NCBI GenBank assembly: GCA_025934735.1 | Contig: JAICWP010000007.1 | Span: 124,001-188,000, forward strand | Length of the DNA: 64,000 nt | Reading direction: 5' to 3' | Origin: Terriglobales bacterium | GTDB taxonomy: Bacteria > Acidobacteriota > Terriglobia > Terriglobales > Acidobacteriaceae | Notes under the pieces: model-generated | The model's database searches: none | Seen by the model: the letters and a program-made list of their open reading frames with translations, nothing else | Told to the model about the DNA's origin: nothing | Position numbers and translations under genes: made by a program | Shown: positions 36,415 through 45,816 of the stretch, in pieces | How the letters are laid out: each line of letters starts with the position of its first letter | Position numbering within the stretch: the first letter of the stretch is position 1

Positions 36415-37371
36415 CTATTCTTCGTGGAAGAACTGCGCCATCTGGCGGAACTTATTATATCGTGTAGCGACTATTTCCGGAGCAGGAATTTTTTTGAGCG
36501 GACAGTAGTTTTTCTGCAGGGCCGCATCCAGCAGCGCAGCCGCGGCATCGTGGTCGCGATGGGCCCCGCCTTCCGGCTCCGCCACAATCTCATCCACGCA
36601 GCCCAGTTCGCGCAAGTCGGAGGCGGTAATGCGCAGCGCCTGCGCGGCCAGTTCCTTCTTGCCTGCGTCCCGCCACATGATGGAAGCGCAGCCCTCGGGG
36701 GAAATCACCGAGTAGATGGCGTTTTCCATCATGAGCACGCGGTCGGCCACCGCAATGGCCAGCGCACCTCCGCTGCCCCCTTCTCCCGTAATGGTGGTCA
36801 CGATGGGAACCTTCAGGCGAGCCATTTCGCGGAGATTGCGGGCGATCGCCTCCGCCTGCCCCCGCTCCTCCGCTCCCAGCCCGGGGTAGGCGCCGGGTGT
36901 GTCCACAAAAGTGAAAATCGGCCGCCCGAACTTTTCCGCCATGTGCATCGCGCGCAGAGCCTTGCGATACCCCTCCGGGTTGGGCATGCCGAAATTGCGA
37001 TAAACCTTCTGCTTGGTGTCGCGCGCTTTCTGGTGCCCCAATACCAGCACCTCGTCGCCGTGGAAGCGGGCCATACCGCAAATAATGGCGGGATCGTCGC
37101 CGAAGGCGCGGTCGCCGTGCAGCTCGCTCCAGTCGGTGAAAATCCGCTCCACGTAGTCCAGCAGGTAAGGGCGTTGCGGATGCCGCGCCAGCTCCGTCTT
37201 TTCCCAGGCGTTGAGATGAGCGTAAATCTGCAGCCGCAGCGCGTTCACACGTTCGTGCAGCTGCTGCAGCTTGCGGTGCGCCGCCTGGTTATCACCGGCC
37301 AGCGACTCCAGCTGTTCGATCTGCTGCTCGATTCGTTCCAGCTCGTGTTGTGCCTTAATCGCCGATTCCAT
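36415..37371 (-). CDS. accA: Acetyl-CoA carboxylase carboxyltransferase alpha subunit
   Basis: Part of the complex that carboxylates acetyl-CoA to malonyl-CoA for fatty acid synthesis. Motifs: RPYLLDYVERIFTDW, HGDRAFGDDPAI, TPGAYPGLGAEERGQAEAIA, GEGGSGGALAIA and SPEGCASIMW. I place the start at the ATG 37371, which gives 318 residues, the usual length, and has GCAGGA before it. The frame is open up to a TTG at 37527 that overlaps the dnaE stop codon; that longer form would add 52 residues lacking homology. It follows dnaE on the same strand, a common arrangement. Confidence 0.93.
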   Translation of the reverse strand: MESAIKAQHELERIEQQIEQLESLAGDNQAAHRKLQQLHERVNALRLQIYAHLNAWEKTELARHPQRPYLLDYVERIFTDWSELHGDRAFGDDPAIICGMARFHGDEVLVLGHQKARDTKQKVYRNFGMPNPEGYRKALRAMHMAEKFGRPIFTFVDTPGAYPGLGAEERGQAEAIARNLREMARLKVPIVTTITGEGGSGGALAIAVADRVLMMENAIYSVISPEGCASIMWRDAGKKELAAQALRITASDLRELGCVDEIVAEPEGGAHRDHDAAAALLDAALQKNYCPLKKIPAPEIVATRYNKFRQMAQFFHEE

Positions 37372-37523
37372 CTTGTCCTGCCGGCCGTCCAGCGAGGCTG
37401 CCCACAATGACTCCACCATCGAAAGCAGAAACTCAGAGACAGCAAACACGCCGTCGCTGCCCTCCCGCGCCCGCGCCGTTCCCGTGCCCGCTCCGCCGTG
37501 TTTCGTCGTGACTGCCACTCGCT

Positions 37524-40500
37524 TCAATCGATAACCCGCACGCTGCCCCGGCCGCAGAGTTCCTCCACGCGGTCAATGAAGCGGCGGTCTGGTTGGACAT
37601 TATAGCCTTCGGCCTCCATCACTACCATGAAGTCGTCCTGGCGTTCCACGTCAAACAATACCTTCGCCGCCCCTTTGCTTTCGCTGCACAGCGCGTGCAG
37701 TCCGTCCACCGTGGCTTCGCTCGCCGTCTCCAGCGGAATGCGGATGCGCAGGTGGTTGGCCAGCTTGGGCCGGACGTCCTCCAGCGGCAGAATTTCGCTG
37801 ACCGTCAGCTTGGGGTTCGCACCTTCCTCCACCCGCACCCCGCAGCGCACCAGCACCGGTACTTCCAGCTTCACCCGCTCTCCCAGGCGCTTATAGGCAT
37901 CAGGAAACACCAGCATGTCGAGTGAACCGGTCATGTCTTCCAGCGTGGCCTGGGCATAGAGGTCGCCCCTCTTGGACTTAAGCACCCGCACATTGGCGAT
38001 GATGCCGCCAATGCAGATCTCCTCGTCCTTGGCGGTGGAGTACTTCATTTGCCCGACTTCTTCCGAGGTGCGCGCGTTCAGATCCCGCAGCTTGTCGCGG
38101 TATTTTTCCAGCGGGTGGCCGGTGATGAAGAAGCCCAGGATTTCCTTCTCGGCAGCCAGGCGCTGGTGTTCATCCCAATCCGGCACCTCGGGCAGGTGAT
38201 CGTTGTGGGCGTGCTCATGCTCCTGCTGGAACACACCGAACAGGCCGTGCTGGCCGGATTCGGCGTCGCGCTGTGCCTTAGCCGCGCGCTCCATGGCTTT
38301 GTCCAGCACCTCCATCAACTGCGCCCGCCTCCCCAGCGAATCCATGGCCCCGCTCTTGATCAGCGACTCCAGCACCCGTTTGTTCAGCAGTCGCAGGTCC
38401 ACCTTCTCGCAGAACTGGTAAATGGTCTGGAAGCGGCCCAGTTGTTTGCGCGCCGCCACAATGGATTCAATGGCATTGTGGCCTACGTTTTTTACCGCCG
38501 CCAATCCGAAGCGGATGGCGCTGCCGTGAGGCGTAAAGTTGGCGTCGCTCACGTGCATGTCCGGCGGCTCCACCGCGATGCCCATCTCGCGGCATTCGTT
38601 GATGTACTTCACCACTTCGTCGGTATTGCCGGTCACCGAGGTGAGCAGGGCCGCCATGAACTCCACTGGATAATGCGTCTTCAAATAGGCGGTGTGGTAG
38701 GCCAGCAGCGCGTAAGCCGCCGAGTGCGACTTGTTGAAGCCGTAACCGGCAAACTGCTCCATCAAATCGAAAATCTTTTCGATCTTCTTCTGCGGGAAAC
38801 CTCGCTGGGTGGCGCCCTCCACAAAGCGCTCCCGCTGCTTGGCCATTTCCTCGGCTTTCTTCTTGCCCATGGCCCGCCGCAGCAGGTCGGCTTCGCCCAG
38901 GGAGTACCCCGCCAGCCGGTTGGCGATCTGCATCACCTGTTCCTGGTAGACGATGACGCCTAGCGTCTCCTTCAGGTTTTCTTCCAGCTCCGGCAGTTCG
39001 TATTCGATCTTCTTGCGCCCATGCTTGCGGTCAATAAAGTCATCAATCATGCCGCCCTGAATGGGTCCTGGGCGGTAAAGCGCGTTAAGCGCAGTCAGGT
39101 CCTGGATGGAGTTGGGCTGGTAACGGCGCAGCACGTCCCGCATGCCGTGCGATTCAAACTGGAACACGCCCGAAGTCAGCCCTTTGTGGAAGACCTTCTC
39201 GTAGGTTTCGTTGTCCTCCAGTGGAATGTCGTCCAGGGTCAACTTCTGCTCGCGGGTTTGCGCGATCAGCTTGAGCGCGTCATCGAGAATGGTGAGCGTG
39301 GTCAGCCCGAGAAAGTCCATCTTCAACAGGCCCAGCTTCTCGATGGCCGTCATGTCGAAGGCGGTGACAATTTCGTCGTTTTTGGTCTTGTGCAGCGGCA
39401 CCAGTTCGATCAGCGGCCGTGGCGAAATCACCACCCCCGCCGCGTGCACCCCCGAGTTGCGCACCAGCCCTTCCAGCTTCTTGGCCGTATCAATCAGTTG
39501 CTTCACCTGGCCATCGCTGTCGTAAGCCGTTTTCAGCGGCGGCGAATCTTCCAGCGCCTTATTGATGGTGATGTTCAGCGTGGTCGGCACCATCTTGGCG
39601 ATGCGGTCCACTTCGGCGTAAGGAATCTCCATCGCCCGGCCCACATCCTTGATGGCCGCCTTAGCCGCCATGGTCCCGAAGGTAATGATTTGGGCCACGT
39701 TCTCCCGCCCGTACTTCTGGGTGACGTAGTTGATGACCTCGCCCCGCCGGTTCATACAGAAGTCAATATCAATATCGGGCATGGAGACGCGTTCCGGATT
39801 GAGGAAGCGCTCGAACAACAGGTCATGCTGCAGCGGGTCAATATCGGTAATGCCCATGGCATAGGAGACCAGCGAGCCCGCCGCCGAGCCGCGCCCCGGC
39901 CCCACGGGAATATGGTTCTCCTTGGCGTAGCGGATAAAATCCCACACAATCAGGAAATACCCGGCAAACTTCATCTGCTGGATGATGGCGATCTCGCGCG
40001 ACAGGCGCTGGTCGTACTCGCTCAACGGATGCTTCAGCCGGCCCTGAGCCTCAAGCGGGCGCAGCGACTCCGCCCGGCGCGTGAAGCCCTGGTGCGCAAT
40101 TTTCTCGAAATATGTGTCGAGCGTTTCGCCTTCGGGCACGTCAAAACGCGGGAACGGATGGCTGATCTTCTCCAGGCGCAGGTTGCAGCGCTCCGCTATG
40201 GCCAGCGTTTGCGTGAGCACGTCGGGCGCATCTTTGAATACCTGGTACATCTCGTTGTAGTTCTTGACGTAGAACTGGTTGCCTTGGAACTTCATCCGGT
40301 TGGTGTCCTGGATGGACTTCCCGGTCTGGATGCACACCATCACGTCCTGCGCGTGGGCGTCTTCCTCGCACAGATAGTGGCTGTCGTTGGTGGCCACCAG
40401 CGGCGTGCCCAGTTCCTGGCCCAGGCGGAACAGGTCCTTGTGGATGCGCCGTTCCATTTCGAGGCCCTGATCCTGGATCTCGATGAAGAAGTTTTGCGGG

Positions 40501-41009
40501 CCGAAAATTTCCCGGTAGAAGGCGGCTGCCTTCTTTGCCTCTTCGTACTTCCCTTCCGTCAGCCGCTCGCAAACTTCGCCCTTCAGGCAGCCGGAAAGGC
40601 TGATGAGCCCCTGCCCGTGCTCGGCCAGGAACTTCTTGCTGATCCGTGGTTTGTAGTAGAAACCATGAAGCGACGCTTCCGAGGTGATCTTGGCCAGGTT
40701 GCGATAGCCTTCCTCGTTTTCCGCCAGCAGCAGCAGGTGGTTATAGGTGTCGCCTTCGGGCGGCGTGCGGTCGGTGCGGTGGTCGTCCTTTTTGCAGACG
40801 TAAACCTCGCAGCCGATGATGGGCTTCACCCCGGCCTTGGTGGCGGCATTGAAAAAATCTACCGCGCCGAAAATGTTGCCGTGGTCGGTCATGGCCACGG
40901 CGGGCATGCCCAGCGTATGCACCCGGTCCACTAGTTTGTGCACGTCGCAGGCGCCGTCCAGCAGCGAGTAATCCGTGTGCAGGTGAAGATGGATGAACTG
41001 TTCGGCCAT
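37524..41009 (-). CDS. dnaE: DNA polymerase III alpha subunit
   Basis: The replicative polymerase catalytic subunit, 1161 residues. Order of domains: PHP (HLHLHTDYSLLDGACDV at the start), polymerase core with GPGRGSAAGSLVSYAMGITDIDP and the catalytic PDIDIDFCMNRR, the beta-binding/helix-hairpin-helix region, and an OB-fold (GGIIANVRVLKSKRGDLYA) near the C-terminus. It shows no error-prone DnaE2 feature. It diverges from the nucleoside hydrolase gene, with 230 bp between. Confidence 0.95.
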   Translation of the reverse strand: MAEQFIHLHLHTDYSLLDGACDVHKLVDRVHTLGMPAVAMTDHGNIFGAVDFFNAATKAGVKPIIGCEVYVCKKDDHRTDRTPPEGDTYNHLLLLAENEEGYRNLAKITSEASLHGFYYKPRISKKFLAEHGQGLISLSGCLKGEVCERLTEGKYEEAKKAAAFYREIFGPQNFFIEIQDQGLEMERRIHKDLFRLGQELGTPLVATNDSHYLCEEDAHAQDVMVCIQTGKSIQDTNRMKFQGNQFYVKNYNEMYQVFKDAPDVLTQTLAIAERCNLRLEKISHPFPRFDVPEGETLDTYFEKIAHQGFTRRAESLRPLEAQGRLKHPLSEYDQRLSREIAIIQQMKFAGYFLIVWDFIRYAKENHIPVGPGRGSAAGSLVSYAMGITDIDPLQHDLLFERFLNPERVSMPDIDIDFCMNRRGEVINYVTQKYGRENVAQIITFGTMAAKAAIKDVGRAMEIPYAEVDRIAKMVPTTLNITINKALEDSPPLKTAYDSDGQVKQLIDTAKKLEGLVRNSGVHAAGVVISPRPLIELVPLHKTKNDEIVTAFDMTAIEKLGLLKMDFLGLTTLTILDDALKLIAQTREQKLTLDDIPLEDNETYEKVFHKGLTSGVFQFESHGMRDVLRRYQPNSIQDLTALNALYRPGPIQGGMIDDFIDRKHGRKKIEYELPELEENLKETLGVIVYQEQVMQIANRLAGYSLGEADLLRRAMGKKKAEEMAKQRERFVEGATQRGFPQKKIEKIFDLMEQFAGYGFNKSHSAAYALLAYHTAYLKTHYPVEFMAALLTSVTGNTDEVVKYINECREMGIAVEPPDMHVSDANFTPHGSAIRFGLAAVKNVGHNAIESIVAARKQLGRFQTIYQFCEKVDLRLLNKRVLESLIKSGAMDSLGRRAQLMEVLDKAMERAAKAQRDAESGQHGLFGVFQQEHEHAHNDHLPEVPDWDEHQRLAAEKEILGFFITGHPLEKYRDKLRDLNARTSEEVGQMKYSTAKDEEICIGGIIANVRVLKSKRGDLYAQATLEDMTGSLDMLVFPDAYKRLGERVKLEVPVLVRCGVRVEEGANPKLTVSEILPLEDVRPKLANHLRIRIPLETASEATVDGLHALCSESKGAAKVLFDVERQDDFMVVMEAEGYNVQPDRRFIDRVEELCGRGSVRVID

Positions 41010-41239
41010 GCCCTCTGGGAAGCTCTTAATAGTGGAGTTTTGTTGTTTCCATTCTACCCACCTGAAGTACAGCCCGCGACACCCAAATATCCACAGCTAC
41101 GCATTGACGTGGGCACAGGCGCCCCTTCGACTGGGCTCAGGCAGGCTCTCGCCTGTGCAGCCGGGCGTAGCCCGCTCATGTGCGCGGCACGGCGAAATGT
41201 GTCATCCTAGTGCTCCCCAGGTGCAAAGGAACAAAGCCC

Positions 41240-42265
41240 GTGAAATCGCGTAGGGCCCTCATCATCTTCCTCATGTTTGCTTTCTCTTCCCTGGCTGCCG
41301 CCCAGCCGGCGCGCATCATTTTCGATACCGACATGGGCAATGACATTGACGACGCCCTGGCCTTGGCCATGCTGCATGCACTCGAGAGCCGAGGTGAGGC
41401 CAAGCTGCTGGCCGTCACCATCACCAAAGACAACCGCTGGGCTGCCCCGTATGTGGACCTGATCAATACTTTTTACGGCCGACCCGACATTCCCATCGGC
41501 GTGGTGCACAACGGCAAGACGCCGGAAAGCAATCCCATGATTCAGGGGCCCTCGGAGCGCAAGCGGCCGGACGGCAGCTATGTTTACCCGCACAAAATTA
41601 CGGATGGCAGCCAGGCTCCCGAAGCCGTTTCCCTGCTGCGAAAAATTTTGGCGCAGCAGCCCGACGGCAGCGTGGTCATCGTGCAGACCGGCTTCAGCAC
41701 CAACCTGGCGCGCCTGCTTGATTCGGCGCCTGACAGCGCCAGCCCGCTCAGCGGCCGCGATCTAGCTGCGAAGAAAGTGCGCCTCCTGGTGGCCATGGCG
41801 GGAAATTACGTTTCCACCAAGCCGGAGTTCAACGTGGAAACCGATGTGCCTGCGGCGAGCAAACTGTTCGCCGAGTGGCCTACGCCGATTGTAGTCAGCG
41901 GGTTCGAAGTGGGCTTAGCCATGCTCTTCCCTGCGGCCAGCATCGAGCACGATTTCGAGTATGTGCCCGACCATCCCGTGGCCGAGGGCTATCGCCTGCT
42001 GATGAAGATGCCCTATGACCGTCCCACCTGGGATTTGACCGCCGCTCTCTACGCGGTATGGCCAGACCACGGGTTTTTTGACCTCTCCCCCCCCGGCAAG
42101 ATCACCGTGCTTCCCGACGGCGGGACGAAGTTCGCTCCCGATCCCCAAGGCAAGCAGCGTTACCTGATCGTTACCGAAGCCGAGCGCCCGCGCACACTGG
42201 AAACCATGATTCTGCTGGCCAGCCAGCCTCCTGAGAAGGCGGGCGCCGCAGCTGCGGGACGGTAG
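41240..42265 (+). CDS. Secreted inosine-uridine-type nucleoside hydrolase
   Basis: The 341-residue product has a signal peptide (MKSRRALIIFLMFAFSSLAAAQ), then the calcium-binding motif FDTDMGNDIDDALAL typical of nucleoside hydrolases. NMAGN-like VAMAGNY and the later DLTAALYAVWPDHGFF provide the remaining ligands. It would split ribonucleosides to base and ribose outside the cytoplasm. I chose the GTG at 41240, which has AAAGGA upstream, since the longer frame from 41180 places 20 residues before the signal peptide. Confidence 0.88.
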   Translation: MKSRRALIIFLMFAFSSLAAAQPARIIFDTDMGNDIDDALALAMLHALESRGEAKLLAVTITKDNRWAAPYVDLINTFYGRPDIPIGVVHNGKTPESNPMIQGPSERKRPDGSYVYPHKITDGSQAPEAVSLLRKILAQQPDGSVVIVQTGFSTNLARLLDSAPDSASPLSGRDLAAKKVRLLVAMAGNYVSTKPEFNVETDVPAASKLFAEWPTPIVVSGFEVGLAMLFPAASIEHDFEYVPDHPVAEGYRLLMKMPYDRPTWDLTAALYAVWPDHGFFDLSPPGKITVLPDGGTKFAPDPQGKQRYLIVTEAERPRTLETMILLASQPPEKAGAAAAGR

Positions 42266-43900
42266 CTACCGCAGCCCATACACGCTGAGTTGGCCTTTTG
42301 CGCCCACATACACCTTGCCATTCGCGATGGTGGGCACAGCGAACTTGACTGCCCCGCCGGCGTTGTCGCGCTGCGCGTTCTGCGTGCTGTCGTAGAGCTC
42401 TCGGGTTAGATCGGTGGCATCGTAGGCGCGCAGAATCTCGGGGCTGCCATCCACGTAGCCATCAGCCTGGATGATCCACACAATCCCGTTATGATTGCCA
42501 TTAGCTGAAATTGAGGGCGTCGGCCCGGGAAACTGGAAGGTCGTGGACGATTGCGATTCCGGCACCGCCCGGAAATTGCTGCTCTGGGCATCGAATTTGA
42601 ATGCCTTCAGCGTGTCCCAGGTGCCGCCCACGTAGAGGCTCCCGTTCCACCACGCGGGTGTGCCCCACACTCCCGCGCTAGCCAGCGGGATGGATTGAAG
42701 CACGCCGGTATCACCGGTTGGGTCGAACTTGCCCATGTGGGCGGCGTCCAGCAGGTAAATGGTTCCCGACTTGCCCGTAACCACCATCAACTGTCTGCCC
42801 TGCAGAGCGCTCAGCTTGGGCAAAAGCACCACGCCACCGGAACCGGGTTCGATGTCGCTGGCGTTGAGCGCCTCCTGGTCATAGGGCGTGAAATAGTCGC
42901 GCACGGAAAATTCGTGGCCCTCTTCCATGCCCAGCCGCACCACGCTGTTGCCGAAGTTCAGCCCTCCCCGCGGGAAGGCATCGAACACGCCGTTGCCGGT
43001 GGCGAAAAACGTATCCTGGCCATCTCCGGCGGGCGCGGCGCCCGATTGCCAGATGCCGCCACCCACGCCGTTCGGGGTTGCGTTCCAGGCGGCCACCTGG
43101 CGCAGGTTGCGGGCGTCGTACGCCATCACCCAGCCGTGGTAGGGCCAGCCATCGCAATGCGAAGCCCAGGCGATGTAAACCTTGCCATCCTGCAGCAGCA
43201 GTCCCGCGCGTTGGTGTTCGCGCAGCGGATCGAACCGCACAACGCCGCCGCTGGAAGCCGCGCCTGTCCCGGGCACCGCCGCCGAAATCACCACCGGCCC
43301 GCCCAGCCGCTCCGCTCCCGTCCTCACGTCCAGCGCATGCAGGCGCTGCACCATCTGCCCGTTTTCTTCCGACTTGCTCACCACGTACAGAATGCCGGCA
43401 ACGGCATCAATCACCGGCGTGCCCGTAATGCCGATTTCCGGAACAATATCGGAGCACCCGTATTCGTTTACATCCTGCGCCGGCGCCGGCTTGATCCCGG
43501 CCGCCGCATTGACAAAGGTGTCCTGCCACAAGGGTTGAGCGTTGCCGCCGCCATCGTTATCGGCGTCGAAGGCATACACGCTGTCATGCTCGGTGGCCAC
43601 GAACACCACGTTGTGCACGCCCTTATGCGGTACGCGCACGTCCGGCAGATACAGTGGTTGCGTGTACACGTACCCGTCCACCGCGTGGCTGAAGATTTTC
43701 CCGAACTGCCCAGGATTGACGTTTTCAGGCGTAAGTATGGTTTCGAGGACATTACTGCCCTGGCGTGCGGGATTGTTGTGGTAGGTGGTGACCCGGACCT
43801 TGCCGTCACCATTGCCCGGGGCCAGGCTGAGCACCAGCAGGGCAAAAATAAAGGCCACGGCCAGCGGCCAGCTCTGTTTCCGCGGAACTCCCATGGTCAT
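42266..43900 (-). CDS. Secreted PQQ-like beta-propeller protein
   Basis: The 544-residue product starts with a hydrophobic signal segment (WPLAVAFIFALLVLSLAPG) and continues as repeated blades with the motif of pyrroloquinoline-quinone-type propellers: VVFVATEHDSVYAFDAD, GILYVVSKSEE, KVYIAWASHCDGWPYHGWV, GTIYLLDAAHMGKFD, KVYVGAKGQLSVYGL. I see no clear catalytic calcium or heme site, so it may be a binding or structural protein and not a dehydrogenase. The start is uncertain among ATGs at 43948, 43900 and 43894. Confidence 0.8.
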   Translation of the reverse strand: MTMGVPRKQSWPLAVAFIFALLVLSLAPGNGDGKVRVTTYHNNPARQGSNVLETILTPENVNPGQFGKIFSHAVDGYVYTQPLYLPDVRVPHKGVHNVVFVATEHDSVYAFDADNDGGGNAQPLWQDTFVNAAAGIKPAPAQDVNEYGCSDIVPEIGITGTPVIDAVAGILYVVSKSEENGQMVQRLHALDVRTGAERLGGPVVISAAVPGTGAASSGGVVRFDPLREHQRAGLLLQDGKVYIAWASHCDGWPYHGWVMAYDARNLRQVAAWNATPNGVGGGIWQSGAAPAGDGQDTFFATGNGVFDAFPRGGLNFGNSVVRLGMEEGHEFSVRDYFTPYDQEALNASDIEPGSGGVVLLPKLSALQGRQLMVVTGKSGTIYLLDAAHMGKFDPTGDTGVLQSIPLASAGVWGTPAWWNGSLYVGGTWDTLKAFKFDAQSSNFRAVPESQSSTTFQFPGPTPSISANGNHNGIVWIIQADGYVDGSPEILRAYDATDLTRELYDSTQNAQRDNAGGAVKFAVPTIANGKVYVGAKGQLSVYGLR

Positions 43901-43948
43901 GCTATCTGATGCTTCCGCAACCCTCGGTGGTGCTTGTGTGCTGCGCAA

Positions 43949-44388
43949 GCCGGAAGCAACCTATCCTGTCAGGCTGAAATGTAAATCCGCGCGCGTGATT
44001 CCCTGGTGCGATGCTAAACCATCCGCCAGCTCCCGTGTCCAACCTTTACACAAATGCTTATCGTGCGCCGCCCGCCAGCAGATGTTCTTCCTGCTGGACT
44101 TGCCCGCTGTTCCGAGACGCCTTCTGCAGGCGCCGCCATCAGCCAGCCGCCGGAAGTGTGTGGGACGGGGCTTCACCCCGGCTGAGCCCGTGTGGGGACG
44201 GGGCTTCGCCCGACGGAGCCCGTGTGGGGACGGGGCTTCGCCCCGTCCAGGGCGAGCGCAGCTCGCCTTCCTTCCATTGGCGATCCTGAGCGCGGCGTGG
44301 AAGCGTACCGCCTGAATCAGCCACTACTCGGTCGCGAATTTCTATATATTTCCTCTGGCGATTAGTTTTCTGATGGGGAGAAAAGCTC
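43949..44388. other. Long intergenic gap with a 32-bp tandem repeat
   Basis: This gap separates the divergent propeller and glycoside hydrolase genes and must hold both promoters. Its clearest content is the tandem repeat at 44158-44253. The rest (43949-44157 and 44254-44388) shows nothing coding. TTTCTATATATTTCC near 44338-44352 is the most promoter-like AT-rich segment. Confidence 0.6.
44158..44253. repeat. Three 32-bp tandem repeats forming GC-rich hairpins
   Basis: Copies begin at 44158, 44190 and 44222 with GTGTGGGGACGGGGCTTC or a close variant. The third folds into GGACGGGGC, loop TTC, GCCCCGTCC (44228-44248), a perfect 9-bp stem. The first two have imperfect stems. Confidence 0.75.
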
Positions 44389-45528
44389 GTGACCCGATTG
44401 AGACCGGCATTCTTGCTCCCGCTGGCGGTGTTTTTATTCCTTCCGCTCTCCGCCCTCTCGCAACCCTGGCCGGAAGCCCGCGCCAATGCCTGGTACCAGC
44501 AGCAGCCCTGGCTGGTGGGCAGCAATTTCATTCCCGATGACGCCATCAATCAGCTGGAGATGTGGCAGGCCGCCACCTTCGACCCGCACGAAATAGACAA
44601 GGAACTGGGCTGGGCCGAGGGCCTCGGCATGAACACCATGCGCGTGTTCCTGCACGACCTGCTCTGGGAGCAGGACGCGGATGGCTTCAAGCAGAGGATC
44701 AATACATTCCTGGAAATTGCTGCCCGCCACCACATTCGGCCCATCTTCGTTCTCTTCGATTCCTGCTGGGATCCCCTGCCCAAGCTGGGCCCGCAGCATC
44801 CGCCGATTCCCGGCGTGCACAATTCCGGTTGGGTGCAGAGCCCCGGCGCCGCGGCCCTACAGGATCCCGCGCAATACCCGCGCCTGCAATCCTACGTGCA
44901 AGGCATGATCGGCGCTTTTGCCAACGATCCTCGCGTGCTGGCCTGGGATTTGTGGAACGAACCCGACAATACGAACGGCGGCTCCTACGCCCGCCTGGAG
45001 CCCAAGAACAAGGTGCAATTGGTGCAGGCCCTGCTGCCTCAAGTATTTGCCTGGGCCCGCGCCGCCCATCCTTCGCAGCCGCTGACCAGCGGCGTCTGGG
45101 ATGGCGACTGGTCAGCCGACAACAAGCTGACGCCCATGCAAAAAATTCAGCTGGAGAATTCCGACATCCTTTCCTTTCACAATTACTCGTGGCCGGAAGA
45201 TTTTGAAAAGCATGTGCACTGGCTGCAGCGCTATCACCGCCCCATCCTCTGCAGCGAATTCATGGCCCGTCCCATGGGCAGCACCTTCGATACTATCCTG
45301 CCCATCGCGAAGAAATACCACGTCGGCGCCATCAACTGGGGCCTGGTCGCCGGCAAAACTCAAACTTATCTGCCCTGGGATTCCTGGCAGCGGCCTTACG
45401 TTCTCGAGCCGCCGCCCGTCTGGTTTCACGAAGTGTTTCACCCGGATGGCAAGCCTTACCGGGAAGAGGAAGCGCTTATCATCCGTCAGTTGACCGGTAA
45501 ATCCGCCTCCCAACTTGGCGTGAAGTGA
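44389..45528 (+). CDS. Secreted GH5-like glycoside hydrolase
   Basis: The 379-residue product has a signal peptide (LLPLAVFLFLPLSALSQP). The TIM-barrel motifs of the cellulase clan are present: LGMNTMRVFLHD in strand 2, VLAWDLWNEPDN with the acid/base Glu in strand 4, and RPILCSEFMAR with the nucleophile Glu in strand 7. The exact polysaccharide is unknown. The start is a GTG at 44389 preceded by GGGGAG. galM lies 288 bp beyond, on the opposite strand. Confidence 0.85.
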   Translation: MTRLRPAFLLPLAVFLFLPLSALSQPWPEARANAWYQQQPWLVGSNFIPDDAINQLEMWQAATFDPHEIDKELGWAEGLGMNTMRVFLHDLLWEQDADGFKQRINTFLEIAARHHIRPIFVLFDSCWDPLPKLGPQHPPIPGVHNSGWVQSPGAAALQDPAQYPRLQSYVQGMIGAFANDPRVLAWDLWNEPDNTNGGSYARLEPKNKVQLVQALLPQVFAWARAAHPSQPLTSGVWDGDWSADNKLTPMQKIQLENSDILSFHNYSWPEDFEKHVHWLQRYHRPILCSEFMARPMGSTFDTILPIAKKYHVGAINWGLVAGKTQTYLPWDSWQRPYVLEPPPVWFHEVFHPDGKPYREEEALIIRQLTGKSASQLGVK

Positions 45529-45816
45529 CGGCTGAGCCTCAGGGGTACTCTTGATCCGAAGGCGACTTACGTATGTCACCTCTCGTGAACCCCGATGTCC
45601 TTCCGATTGAGGAAATCTGGAAGCTTATGTGCGCTACGTCGAACTAACTCAGAAGCTTACATCTGTCATGTCGAGCGAGGGCGCACGCCCGAGTCGAAAC
45701 ACCCCCGCGCCGCCGGCAACACCATGAATGCGTGAAGGCGTTCCTGTATCGGTACCTACTTGATCGTATGTGGGGTGATTCAGGGCCGGCGCGGCACGGC
45801 GCGAGGTGGATCCCGC
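45529..45816. other. Convergent intergenic gap
   Basis: The gap lies between two converging genes. It contains a partial dispersed repeat around 45660-45705 (GTCATGTCGAGCGAGGG, then CGAGTCGAAACACC), the same general type as the GTCATCCTGAGG sequence near 59568. I see no reading frame or clear terminator here. Confidence 0.5.

Noticed and set aside
36415-37527. The longer accA starting at the TTG overlapping the dnaE stop
   Set aside because: The extra 52 residues have no counterpart in the family, whereas the ATG at 37371 has a ribosome site and gives the usual 318 residues.
39021-40934. A 637-codon open frame opposite dnaE
   Set aside because: The minus strand encodes an intact DnaE through the whole stretch; the plus-strand product has no recognisable motif and odd composition.
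41115-41170. A terminator hairpin (GCACAGGCG with CGCCTGTGC) between dnaE and the nucleoside hydrolase gene
   Set aside because: It lies between two divergent starts, lacks a T-run and has a long loop; it looks more like part of a dispersed repeat than a terminator.
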